From: Thermoplasmata archaeon
GTDB lineage: Archaea; Thermoplasmatota; Thermoplasmata; Thermoplasmatales; GCA-001856825
Direction: 5' to 3'
Length of the DNA stretch: 64,000 bases
NCBI GenBank assembly: GCA_021792355.1
Contig: JAJYUV010000001.1
Span: forward strand, 233,009 to 297,008
Shown here: piece after piece, positions 8,375 to 16,779 of the stretch
Position numbering within the stretch: position 1 is the stretch's first letter
How the letters are laid out: every line of letters starts with the position of its first letter
Notes under the pieces: generated by a model
Seen by the model: only the letters and a program-made list of their open reading frames with translations
Told to the model about the DNA's origin: nothing
Databases searched by the model: none
Program-made: the position numbers and the translations under genes

Positions 8375-9264
8375 TCAAAATCAAGAATTTTTCAGTTCGT
8401 AGGGGAGAATTCAAGGTGGAGATCGAAGAATTAACTCTGCAGGGGGGGAGAAATTTCCTCATAGGGAGGAATGGAACGGGCAAAACTACGCTACTCAACT
8501 CTATTGCAGGATTGATCGATTCCAAAGGAGAAGTGGAAATTGGTGGAATTGATGTGAACTCCCTACCGCCCGAAAGGAGGCGCATAGGTCTCATTCCACA
8601 GGATCTCCTTCTCTTTGGAAGAATGAGTGTTGACGATAATTTGAGGATGTCCATCAGGTACGGAAGGGGGGACGTTGCAATCTACCAAGAAATAGTCGAC
8701 GAAATGGAGCTTGAACCATTGTTAAGTAAGAGAGCAAACGAGATCTCCCTTGGACAGGCCCAAAGAGTTGCCATTGCAAGAGCAATCATATCAAGGCCCC
8801 TTGTCCTTCTAATGGATGAGCCGTTCTCGTTCCAGGACGAAATAGCACGGCTCGGATTGATCAGCATGATCGATGAGTTGTCAGTAAATTATAGGTTCGA
8901 ATATCTGTACGCGACACACAACTCCAAGGACCTTGAAAATGGGTTTTCAAACCTCATTTCTATTGACAACGGCAGGGTGGTGGAAGTCGTCGATTCAGTG
9001 GAAAAGATAGAGCACTTCCGGACATTATCATTATTGGACTATAGAAACCTCGTCACTTTGGATGGTCATAACTATTTACTGGACGAGAAGGCATTAATCT
9101 TCAACGATCAAGAAGGAAGCGAATACAGAATTATTGGGACTGAATCAGGAAAGTACGTTAGATTCAAAATGAATGGAAACTATTTCTTTGCTTCTGTGAA
9201 GAGTCAGCCCAGAGGAAAGTATCTAAAGCTGAATATTGCTGCTGCTAAGGAAATTCAATACTAG
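8371..9264 (+). CDS. wtpC: tungstate/molybdate ABC transporter ATPase
   Basis: A 297-aa ABC ATPase that powers the importer. Walker A is GRNGTGKTT near residue 33, the signature is ISLGQAQRVAIARA, and Walker B is LVLLMDEPFSFQDE. After about residue 225 there is a roughly 70-residue C-terminal domain resembling the regulatory TOBE/molybdate-binding region of ModC/WtpC but weakly conserved. It ends the transporter operon; the next gene starts 33 bases later behind its own TATA-like box. Confidence 0.88.
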   Translation: MIKIKNFSVRRGEFKVEIEELTLQGGRNFLIGRNGTGKTTLLNSIAGLIDSKGEVEIGGIDVNSLPPERRRIGLIPQDLLLFGRMSVDDNLRMSIRYGRGDVAIYQEIVDEMELEPLLSKRANEISLGQAQRVAIARAIISRPLVLLMDEPFSFQDEIARLGLISMIDELSVNYRFEYLYATHNSKDLENGFSNLISIDNGRVVEVVDSVEKIEHFRTLSLLDYRNLVTLDGHNYLLDEKALIFNDQEGSEYRIIGTESGKYVRFKMNGNYFFASVKSQPRGKYLKLNIAAAKEIQY

Positions 9265-9265
9265 C

Positions 9266-9275
9266 AAGTATTTTA
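9266..9275 (+). promoter_or_regulatory. TATA-like box for moeA
   Basis: AAGTATTTTA lies about 27 nt before ATG 9298. No Shine-Dalgarno precedes the ATG, so a leaderless start is likely. Confidence 0.4.
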
Positions 9276-9297
9276 GGTCTTTTGCTATTTCTACTTC

Positions 9298-10491
9298 ATG
9301 GAACTGAAATCGTTCATCGGATTGGATGAAGCGATTGCAAGGGCCAGGAATTTTGGACCATATCAGAAATCGAAAGTCGTTCCGCTGCTAGAGGCAGTAG
9401 GTAGATTTTCATACCAAGATGTTAGGTCTCCGTCAGATTTCCCACCTTTCGATAGAAGCGCAGTGGATGGTTATGCGCTAAACTCAAAAGAGACCATTTC
9501 CTCAACCAAAACTAATCCTTCCAATTTCCGGATGGTTGGAAGAATCTTTCCTTCATCAACAAAAAGCTTCAACTTAGCGGAAGGAGAGGCTCTTAGGATT
9601 GCGACCGGATCGAAGGTGCCAAAAGGAGCAGATGCCATAGTAATGCTGGAAGATGCATCTGAGAATGACGGTAAAATTCAAGTCTTTGTACCTGTCCGAA
9701 AATACCAAAATATCAGCAAGAAAGGTGAGGACCTAAAGAAAGGATTTAAGATCCTTAGTAGAGGAGAAAGAATTTACCCTCCACACGTTGCTGCACTGTT
9801 GGAATGCGGAATAGAGAAAATAGGCATTTTCTCGCTATCCATTGGAATAATCTCTACTGGTGATGAGCTAGTCTCTAGGAGGGTTAGGAATTCAACTCAA
9901 CCCATGATCCAATCTTATTTTCTAAGAAAAGGTTTCGATGCAGTGAGTCATGGTGTGATTCCCGACAATCAAAATGTGATAGAGAAAGCACTTGACAGTA
10001 TTGCTGAAGATATAATTATAGTGACTGGAGGAACAGGTCCTGGAGAAAGAGATATACTGCCTTCACTAATCGAAAATAGTGGGAGACTCGTTTTCCGAGG
10101 ACTAAAAATCAGACCAGGTAGAACTACTTCGTTCGGTGTCTTTAAAGGGAAACCGGTGTTCATGGTTTCTGGACTTCCTGTTGCAGCCCTGATTGCCTCT
10201 GAGAACGTTATCTTGGAAATGATTCATAAATGGCTCGGTCTCAGGAACGAGGAGAAAGAACATAGATCTGGGCTGCTTGGAAGAAGTCTCGTAAATACGC
10301 TTGGGTTTAGAAGTTTCGTTCGAGTGAAAACAATGACTAAGAACGGAAAAACGATTGTGTACCCAACCAGAGTTACTGGTTCTGGAGTCATATACTCTAT
10401 GATTGGGGCAGACGGAATCCTAGTCATGGATGAAAATACAGAAGGCATTGAAGAGGGAGAGATAGTAAATTTTGAAGTACTCAGGTGGTAA
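9298..10491 (+). CDS. moeA1: molybdopterin molybdenumtransferase MoeA, first copy
   Basis: A 397-aa MoeA that inserts molybdate or tungstate into adenylated molybdopterin. Visible signatures are PPFDRSAVDGYAL near residues 44-56, GSKVPKGADAIVMLED, and the MoCF domain with STGDEL and GGTGPGERD, followed by the C-terminal beta domain IV. It stands directly upstream of a second moeA. In archaea such pairs are often proposed to divide Mo and W insertion, which fits the neighbouring tungsten enzyme and pterin formate dehydrogenase. Confidence 0.9.
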   Translation: MELKSFIGLDEAIARARNFGPYQKSKVVPLLEAVGRFSYQDVRSPSDFPPFDRSAVDGYALNSKETISSTKTNPSNFRMVGRIFPSSTKSFNLAEGEALRIATGSKVPKGADAIVMLEDASENDGKIQVFVPVRKYQNISKKGEDLKKGFKILSRGERIYPPHVAALLECGIEKIGIFSLSIGIISTGDELVSRRVRNSTQPMIQSYFLRKGFDAVSHGVIPDNQNVIEKALDSIAEDIIIVTGGTGPGERDILPSLIENSGRLVFRGLKIRPGRTTSFGVFKGKPVFMVSGLPVAALIASENVILEMIHKWLGLRNEEKEHRSGLLGRSLVNTLGFRSFVRVKTMTKNGKTIVYPTRVTGSGVIYSMIGADGILVMDENTEGIEEGEIVNFEVLRW

Positions 10492-10493
10492 AA

Positions 10494-12383
10494 ATGATGA
10501 AAGTATTCCACATACTGGTGGATCCAGAGAAAGCTAAAGAGATCCTCACTTCCCAAATAAAGAATCTGATCAAGTCAGAAGATAGAGACATTTCTTTGGC
10601 CTCTGGGTATTTCGCTTCTGAAGACGTCTTTTCGCCCGAAGATGTGCCTCCTTTTGATAGATCTGAAGTAGACGGCTATGCATTGGATCATAAATCGGTC
10701 ATAGGCTCTGAAGAAGATTCCCCCAGACGAGTCAAGGTTGTCGGAGAGGTCGAGATAGGGACGAAACCTGAATCGGAAATCAAGAGAGGAGAGAGTATGT
10801 ATATTTCAACGGGGGCGATGATTCCGAGGGGAGCAGACTCAGTGGTAATGGTAGAATTCACATCCAGGAAGAAAGACACGGTCAAAGTATTTAGATCGGT
10901 GTCTCCGGGAGAAAACATAGCACACGCAGGTTCCGATTTCTTCACTAACGAGTACTTGGTAAGGAAGGGAAGACGCCTGAGTCCAGAAAGTATTGCTCTC
11001 CTTGCTTCTTCCGGGATTAAAAAGATAACTGTCAGGTCGAAACTAAAGGTGGGAATAGTATCTACGGGCAATGAGCTGATTAGGCCAGGTATGCGGCTCA
11101 AGGAAGGGGAGATATACGATAGCAACTCGTATTACTTCAAGTCCGTTTTTGATGGGACGGATCTCTTTGATTGTCACCTGCTAGGAACCTTGTCAGACGA
11201 CAAGGAGGTGATGCTGACTTTCGTGAAACAGAATATCGCAAAGTATGACATCTTAATATCCTCCGGTTCAACATCAGCTGGGTTCCATGATCTACTCTAT
11301 CAGGTGGTGCAAGAACTTGGGGGACGGATGCTCTTTCATGGCATTTCTGTAAAACCAGGAAAACCTACTTTTGCTGCTGCATTTGACAGTTGCCTTTTTT
11401 TGGGAATGCCCGGGTTTCCCCTTTCTGCGGCTTCGATACTCAGGTACATAATTGTCCCATCGGTATTATCTGCCTACGGCCAACCCTCTGAAGACAAAAT
11501 CAAGGTCCCCCTACCTTTCAGAATCAACTCAGAGAAGGGAAAGGACCAAATTATTCCCGCAATAATCGGAAGAAGTGGGAGAGCGTACCCAATATATGGA
11601 GAATCCGGATCCATAAGTCGTCTCTCCTATGCGGACGGTTTCATAGTGATCCAGAGCAGCAAAAATTACTATGAAAGAGACGAGACTGTTCCATATTTCC
11701 CTCTTTCTGACGTTAAAAGGGACGTGCTGTTCATAGGATCAAATGATCCAGTTATCGAAAGAATCTTATTTGAATCTAGCAAGGCTCCGACAATTATCAA
11801 CGCAGGTTCCTGGGGCGGTGTCGAAGCAATAAAGCTTGGAGAAGCAGATGTAAGTGGCATTCATCTCCGAAAAAATGGGGAATACAATTCCTTCTTGCTT
11901 CGAGAGGGGAATTATAAGTTTGTAATGCTAAGAGGCTTTTCAAGATCACAGGGAATGATTTCTAGAAGTGGGATTACTACATTTTCACAAATCCTAAATA
12001 AAAGACTAATTTTTGTCAATAGAAATAGGGGATCAGGTACAAGAGACATCATTGACGAAGAGATTGAACGCGAAATGGGGGCAAGATTCTCAAAAGATAA
12101 GATACGTGGGTATTTCTGGGAGGCAAAAAGCCACGTTGCAGTGGCTAAGGCAGTCAAGCAGGGGAGGGGAGATGCAGGGATATCGATAGAATTTTATGCC
12201 AAAGTAATGGGTCTTAAGTTCCACAAGATAAGAGATGAGAACTACGACTTAATTATGCAGGAAGACTTTTATCACTCCCAAAACGGTAAGAAGTTTGTCT
12301 CTAAACTGAAACAGTCGAAAAAGTACAGCAGTGAGTTCCCAGGTTACACATTTCCCGAGAATATAGGAGAACCCATCCTATAG
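10494..12383 (+). CDS. moeA2: MoeA fused to a periplasmic-binding-protein-like domain, second copy
   Basis: Residues about 1-400 are a full MoeA (PPFDRSEVDGYAL, GAMIPRGADSVVMVE, STGNEL, SSGSTSAGFHD). Residues about 410-630 form a substrate-binding-like domain with the NRNRGSGTRDIID and GRGDAGISIEFYAK motifs seen in PBP/LysR-type effector domains. The fusion is known in archaea and is thought to bind an anion or pterin-related ligand, though this is not established. Starts at ATG 10494 or 10497 just after the first moeA stop; an upstream GTG at 10485 would overlap it. Confidence 0.88.
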   Translation: MMKVFHILVDPEKAKEILTSQIKNLIKSEDRDISLASGYFASEDVFSPEDVPPFDRSEVDGYALDHKSVIGSEEDSPRRVKVVGEVEIGTKPESEIKRGESMYISTGAMIPRGADSVVMVEFTSRKKDTVKVFRSVSPGENIAHAGSDFFTNEYLVRKGRRLSPESIALLASSGIKKITVRSKLKVGIVSTGNELIRPGMRLKEGEIYDSNSYYFKSVFDGTDLFDCHLLGTLSDDKEVMLTFVKQNIAKYDILISSGSTSAGFHDLLYQVVQELGGRMLFHGISVKPGKPTFAAAFDSCLFLGMPGFPLSAASILRYIIVPSVLSAYGQPSEDKIKVPLPFRINSEKGKDQIIPAIIGRSGRAYPIYGESGSISRLSYADGFIVIQSSKNYYERDETVPYFPLSDVKRDVLFIGSNDPVIERILFESSKAPTIINAGSWGGVEAIKLGEADVSGIHLRKNGEYNSFLLREGNYKFVMLRGFSRSQGMISRSGITTFSQILNKRLIFVNRNRGSGTRDIIDEEIEREMGARFSKDKIRGYFWEAKSHVAVAKAVKQGRGDAGISIEFYAKVMGLKFHKIRDENYDLIMQEDFYHSQNGKKFVSKLKQSKKYSSEFPGYTFPENIGEPIL

Positions 12384-12405
12384 CTGCCAAGGTGCAGGAA
12401 AGCAA

Positions 12406-12879
12406 CTACTCCTTTGTCAGTTCGTGATACAGATGGCTCATAAGGGAGCTGATTATAGAATGAACTAGCTCAGTAGCATCCGGTGACCCAGGCACGCAGT
12501 AGATTTGTTTTCTGTCTTTTATGAAGAGAGTCGCGTTTGAAAGATAGGCAAATCGAGTGTGCGATTCCGACCTAAAGAGTTCTCCGAATCCAACCATTTC
12601 CTTTTCAGAAATTTTTCTCAAACTCTGAACGGTGACGTCTTTGCTACTGGGACCGGTTCCCCCAATATAAATGAACACGTCATAATCCTTGTTGGAGATA
12701 TATGCATCCACTATCTCCTCTTCATCGTCTTTGCACACAAGTTTATCGACGGAGTGATGGTCCTTTACAAGTTTTCCTTTGAGAGCTTCTCCTGAAACAT
12801 CCGTTTCTTCTGTCCTTGATGTAGAGACAGTGACTAGAAGAATCTTCAACTTCTCACTGTGTGCTTCCTTATGAACCAT
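12406..12879 (-). CDS. moaB: MoaB/Mog molybdopterin adenylyltransferase
   Basis: A 157-aa MoCF-fold protein that adenylates molybdopterin before metal insertion. It has TVSTSRTEETDVSG near the N-terminus, and YIGGTGPSSKDVT near residues 72-84 is the family's pterin-binding motif. It follows moaC with only two bases between them, so the two are co-transcribed on the minus strand, convergent with moeA2. Confidence 0.9.
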   Translation of the reverse strand: MVHKEAHSEKLKILLVTVSTSRTEETDVSGEALKGKLVKDHHSVDKLVCKDDEEEIVDAYISNKDYDVFIYIGGTGPSSKDVTVQSLRKISEKEMVGFGELFRSESHTRFAYLSNATLFIKDRKQIYCVPGSPDATELVHSIISSLMSHLYHELTKE

Positions 12880-12881
12880 TT

Positions 12882-13316
12882 CTATACCCTTATGCCTTTT
12901 ATTTTACTGAGGACCCTGACGCTAGAGATTTCAGTAAACTGATATTGCCCCTCTTCATCTTTTTCTAGATACTTTACCATGTCCCAAACCGTCAGAAGCA
13001 TGGAGTTGACACACACCAGAGATTCCATTTCTACCCCCGTTTTGTAACGCGCCTTGACAGTGCAGGTGACCCTGATCCCATCTTTTTCAACTTTTAGAGA
13101 CGGTTCAATTGATTCTAGTGGTATTTGATGGCAATGCGGTACAATCTGGGGAGTCATTTTTGCTCCTAAGATTCCTGCCACTTTAGAGGCCTCCTCTACA
13201 TTCCCTTTCTTTATTGTGTTATTCACAATACTTTGGAGAGTGGACTTTCTAAGTCTTATGAATCCTTCTGCCTTTGCTTCCCTTCTTACAGCGTCTTTGT
13301 TTCCTATGTCAATCAT
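12882..13316 (-). CDS. moaC: cyclic pyranopterin monophosphate synthase MoaC
   Basis: A 144-aa MoaC that converts the MoaA product to cyclic pyranopterin monophosphate. MIDIGNKDAVRREA, MTPQIVPHCHQIPLES and GVEMESLVCVNSMLLTVWDMVK match the family, including the catalytic His/Lys region. Its partner moaA and the moaE/moaD genes are not in this window. It may share a transcript with the ArsA-like gene 59 bases upstream. Confidence 0.93.
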   Translation of the reverse strand: MIDIGNKDAVRREAKAEGFIRLRKSTLQSIVNNTIKKGNVEEASKVAGILGAKMTPQIVPHCHQIPLESIEPSLKVEKDGIRVTCTVKARYKTGVEMESLVCVNSMLLTVWDMVKYLEKDEEGQYQFTEISSVRVLSKIKGIRV

Positions 13317-13375
13317 AGATGAATGTCACTTTAAAATGAGGTTTCTAATCTTAACGTTTTGGTATGTCTGGAGAT

Positions 13376-14164
13376 TTACTTAATGAGGTCCATTACCTTT
13401 TTGTTGTCAGAGATCAGGTTGGCTATCGTTTCAACTATGTCTCTTGCAGACCCTTTCAATTCCGGAACACTTAGAAGAAAACTGTTACCTTCGTCTTCCC
13501 TGCATCTATTCATAATTTCCCCACTGACTTTGATTCCCATTGTGCCTAGGTCTTTTTCAATCTCCATTGCCTGAACGAAACTTAACTCGTCGCTCGTCGT
13601 CACTAGAAAGAATCTAGTAGATAGCAAGTGTTTCCAGACCCTCTCTGCCAGTCTTTTCCACTCTTCCAAAAGGTCCAAGATACTGTCTGAATGCACTACA
13701 TCTCTTAGCTTTAGATATATCCTGACGTCCCTGCTCAGGTGGTCATAAAATTCCTTTTGAAGTAGGATTAGGTGCATCGTAGAAGAAGATGCAGCAGTAT
13801 CCCAAATTATATAGTCATATTTTTTAGATAGGTCCAGATCGACAATGTTAGAAATCAAGAATTCCTCTGCTACACCAGGACTACCAGCGATATGGTCAAG
13901 GACCCAATCTTCAACTTCGAACAGATTTCTAAGAACCGTTATAACCTCGCCACCGTAACTCTGTTTCCACTTTTCGGCGATATCCTTCTCCTGCATCTCA
14001 ATTACTTCTAAGTTCTTGTGAACTTCCGGAAATAAGTATTTGAGTGATGGCATAAAATCACTTGAAACAAGCGCAGTTGTTCCCAATTTTGTTAAACTAA
14101 GGGCAACAGCAGATGCTATGGTAGTTTTTCCAACACCTCCTTTTCCCACGAAAGAAAGTAACAT
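13376..14164 (-). CDS. ArsA/GET3-like P-loop ATPase
   Basis: Starting at ATG 14164 gives MLLSFVGKGGVGKTT, a deviant Walker A at the extreme N-terminus typical of ArsA/MinD/CooC ATPases. A further in-frame start 57 bases upstream would add a non-conserved leader. DFMPS resembles switch I and WDTAASSSTMHL (residues ~130-141) the A-loop/Walker B region. Such ATPases move metals or tail-anchored proteins. With about 262 residues it is a compact single-domain version. Its position before moaC-moaB hints at a metal-cofactor role, but this is only context. Confidence 0.75.
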   Translation of the reverse strand: MLLSFVGKGGVGKTTIASAVALSLTKLGTTALVSSDFMPSLKYLFPEVHKNLEVIEMQEKDIAEKWKQSYGGEVITVLRNLFEVEDWVLDHIAGSPGVAEEFLISNIVDLDLSKKYDYIIWDTAASSSTMHLILLQKEFYDHLSRDVRIYLKLRDVVHSDSILDLLEEWKRLAERVWKHLLSTRFFLVTTSDELSFVQAMEIEKDLGTMGIKVSGEIMNRCREDEGNSFLLSVPELKGSARDIVETIANLISDNKKVMDLIK

Positions 14165-14272
14165 CCTTTTCAGATATATGATACTCCTATTTCGATTTGA
14201 CCAATTAAAATAACGAGCCAAGAAAATAATGGAAAATGAAAGAAAAAAATAAAAAGAATTCTGTTCGGAAGA

Positions 14273-14461
14273 TCAGGCTCGTCTCATGTCGAATAGAGAA
14301 ACAGCGACTACAAATCCCACTGCCATCAACAGTGCATAGACTATGCCGTACGAGTAGACATTTCCTGATGCATTAATACCAGTTAATGCGGTCAATACAA
14401 GACCTATCAAACAGATGACGACTCCGATGACTCCACCAGTAAGGTAACCTACACCTTTCAT
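14273..14461 (-). CDS. small two-helix membrane protein
   Basis: A 62-aa protein with two hydrophobic segments (YLTGGVIGVVICLIGLVLTA and YALLMAVGFVVAVSLF) and a short charged tail. A GGGTGATG Shine-Dalgarno precedes the ATG. It follows the amino-acid permease by 18 bases on the same strand, so it is probably a co-expressed accessory membrane peptide. I do not recognise a family. Confidence 0.6.
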   Translation of the reverse strand: MKGVGYLTGGVIGVVICLIGLVLTALTGINASGNVYSYGIVYALLMAVGFVVAVSLFDMRRA

Positions 14462-14479
14462 TTTTCATCACCCGTCCTA

Positions 14480-16192
14480 TTACTCCTCCGAAAGATATTG
14501 TGTTCCGCTGCCAGTTATTTCTGAAATCTCGTCCGTTTTAATTCCGGAATACACTGCTATAAAGTAGAATACTATTCCCACTATCACTACAACCACATCA
14601 TCCCAAGGGAAGGGAATTATGTTTCTTCCTCCTAAGCCTGAGTCCCCTATATAGGATATTAGTATCAGAACCACCGTATAAACTGGTACCCACCATCCAG
14701 CTTTCAAAGATTTTGCATTGAAGGTATTGGGTATAGCGTGCGCGAGTCTAAGCACCAAGAATAGTAATAGTCCTGCAAATATTGCAATACCTAGATAACC
14801 GTCTAACGGCCATCCACTCCAGAAGACAATAAGAGATGCACCTATGAATGCCAAGGGTGAGAATATTACTGATGCAGGCAGCTTAAACGGTCTTTTCAGA
14901 TCTGGTGCGTGCTTTCTAAATACTCTTAGGGCGGGTCCACCGACTATGTACGTGAATACTGTTGCCGAAGAAATGAATCCAACGAGTTTGTACCAGCTAG
15001 GGAAAGGAGCTAAAAAGACGAGACCTACAATCAGAGACGTCACAAGAGCAACGACTGGAATTCTGGTCTTTTCATTAACCTTGATGAAGGCCTTGGGTAG
15101 GAAGCCTTGGGTTCCTATACCGTACAGTGTCCTCTGAGATGTGCCTAAGTATACATTTAGAGTTCCTCCTGGCGAGACATAAGCATCGGCGAAAAGTGTG
15201 TACGTTAAGAACACTAATCCGGCCCCTAACGCGAGATTTGCGAAAGGAGCAGCATGTAGAGTTGTTATCGCATTATTGAGGAAATTGCCGGCCGCATTTG
15301 CTTGAAGGCCTGCCCAGTTTCCTGGAGCAAGTCCCAGCTTCGAGAAATTCAAACTTGTGACGAATGCTACCTGAAGAAGCGTGTAAAGTACCATTCCAAT
15401 AACCACTGAAAGAACAGTTGCCGTTGGAATCGACTTCTGTGGATTTTTCGCCTCTCCTCCATAGTCAAGTGCTTGTCTGAATCCAAGATAGGAAAAGACT
15501 ATCCCCGAAACTGCTACCGCTTGAAGAACAGGGCCAAACCCGAATGGCATGAATCCATTCGATCCTTGGTATGATGTGTTCAGGTTACCTCCGTGGAAAC
15601 CCGCTGCGAACAGTGCAAAAACGGTCGCAAATGGAATAATTAGTTTCCACCAGGTCATTCCTGTGTTGATTTTACCCATTACTTTGACTCCTGCCCAGTT
15701 GAGGAAGAAGAAGCCTACCATCAGAAGGCCTGCGAAGAAAAGGCCCGTGGTCGAAAGACTTGAAGGGGTATTTGCATTATAGAGCACCGTATAGTAACTG
15801 CTAGCATAGCCAATGACGGCCAGTGCTTCAATAGAAGGTACCGACACTGCCGATAGGAAGTAAGCCCAGCCAAACATATATCCAGCTAGCTGTCCGTGAG
15901 AATACTGTCCATACCTTACAATGGCACCAGACCTTGGTAGCATGCCACCAAGCTCAGCGTAGTTCAGCGCAACGAATATGATAATTATTCCGCCGATAAT
16001 CCAAGATACGATGGCTGCAGGTCCAGCTATAGAGGCGGCACCGTAAGCAGCATAAAGCCAGCCAGATCCTATGATTCCGCCTAAACTCAGATAGAGGAGG
16101 TCAATTGTTCCTAATTTTCTTCTGAGTTTTACGTCTGACTTTTCTGCTGTTTTTTCAATTGTTCCGCCTAAAGTTGTCGTTGATGTTGCCAA
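14480..16192 (-). CDS. APC-superfamily amino acid permease
   Basis: A 570-aa transporter with about 12-14 membrane segments. The N-terminal signature GTIDLLYLSLGGIIGSGWLYA carries the unwound GxG helix of APC permeases, and GFRQALDYGGEAKNPQKSIP is the conserved loop between helices 6 and 7. Substrate is unknown. The start is TTG, supported by GAGGTG five bases upstream and by absence of an ATG nearby. Transcription is away from the phosphate-type transporter across a 587-base gap. Confidence 0.85.
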   Translation of the reverse strand: MATSTTTLGGTIEKTAEKSDVKLRRKLGTIDLLYLSLGGIIGSGWLYAAYGAASIAGPAAIVSWIIGGIIIIFVALNYAELGGMLPRSGAIVRYGQYSHGQLAGYMFGWAYFLSAVSVPSIEALAVIGYASSYYTVLYNANTPSSLSTTGLFFAGLLMVGFFFLNWAGVKVMGKINTGMTWWKLIIPFATVFALFAAGFHGGNLNTSYQGSNGFMPFGFGPVLQAVAVSGIVFSYLGFRQALDYGGEAKNPQKSIPTATVLSVVIGMVLYTLLQVAFVTSLNFSKLGLAPGNWAGLQANAAGNFLNNAITTLHAAPFANLALGAGLVFLTYTLFADAYVSPGGTLNVYLGTSQRTLYGIGTQGFLPKAFIKVNEKTRIPVVALVTSLIVGLVFLAPFPSWYKLVGFISSATVFTYIVGGPALRVFRKHAPDLKRPFKLPASVIFSPLAFIGASLIVFWSGWPLDGYLGIAIFAGLLLFLVLRLAHAIPNTFNAKSLKAGWWVPVYTVVLILISYIGDSGLGGRNIIPFPWDDVVVVIVGIVFYFIAVYSGIKTDEISEITGSGTQYLSEE

Positions 16193-16779
16193 ATAAACAC
16201 CTCGAAAGCGAATATGGTGGTACCTCTATTTATTTATTTTCATAATCGTTTAAATAGCAATAGGTTTAACCTCGCCTAACATAGGCTACTGTTCATTGAC
16301 GATATTGAATTATTGAAGCTTTTACTTCTTAAATTCAGACTTAACTTGTTTATCTATAATGAATAGCGATTAAATCAGAAAGATTATCGTCCTGTCTAAC
16401 CACCATCACTCGAATTGTTACAAAACAGAATCGCTATGCCTTTATTTAGAGGATGAGGACGTTTCACAATGATTCTATTGAACTTAGAAACGAAATCTGA
16501 ACTCGGTCATTCAGGTATTAAACATTCCTTAATTCTTTATAATAAGTGATGTAAGCGGGAAACATGTAGGAAATTGGCACCTAATTGAATTTGACTGAGT
16601 TAACTGTAGTATAGCATTAAACGCTGATTGAAAGATTGCATCCTACTCCTTTTGTAAAAAAGAACTGCATCCAATAAGGCACGAAAATCCACTTCCCAAA
16701 ACTACATTCTATGTCCTCGAGCTTAATATCTTCAGTCATGCTTTACGTTTGCATTTCCATGCTAATTTAATTATGTTAA
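16193..16779. other. AT-rich intergenic region between divergent transporters
   Basis: This 587-base gap separates two divergent transporter genes and must contain both promoters. It holds many short AT runs (for example near 16230 and 16762). I see no tRNA, convincing reading frame or long inverted repeat. Confidence 0.5.
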
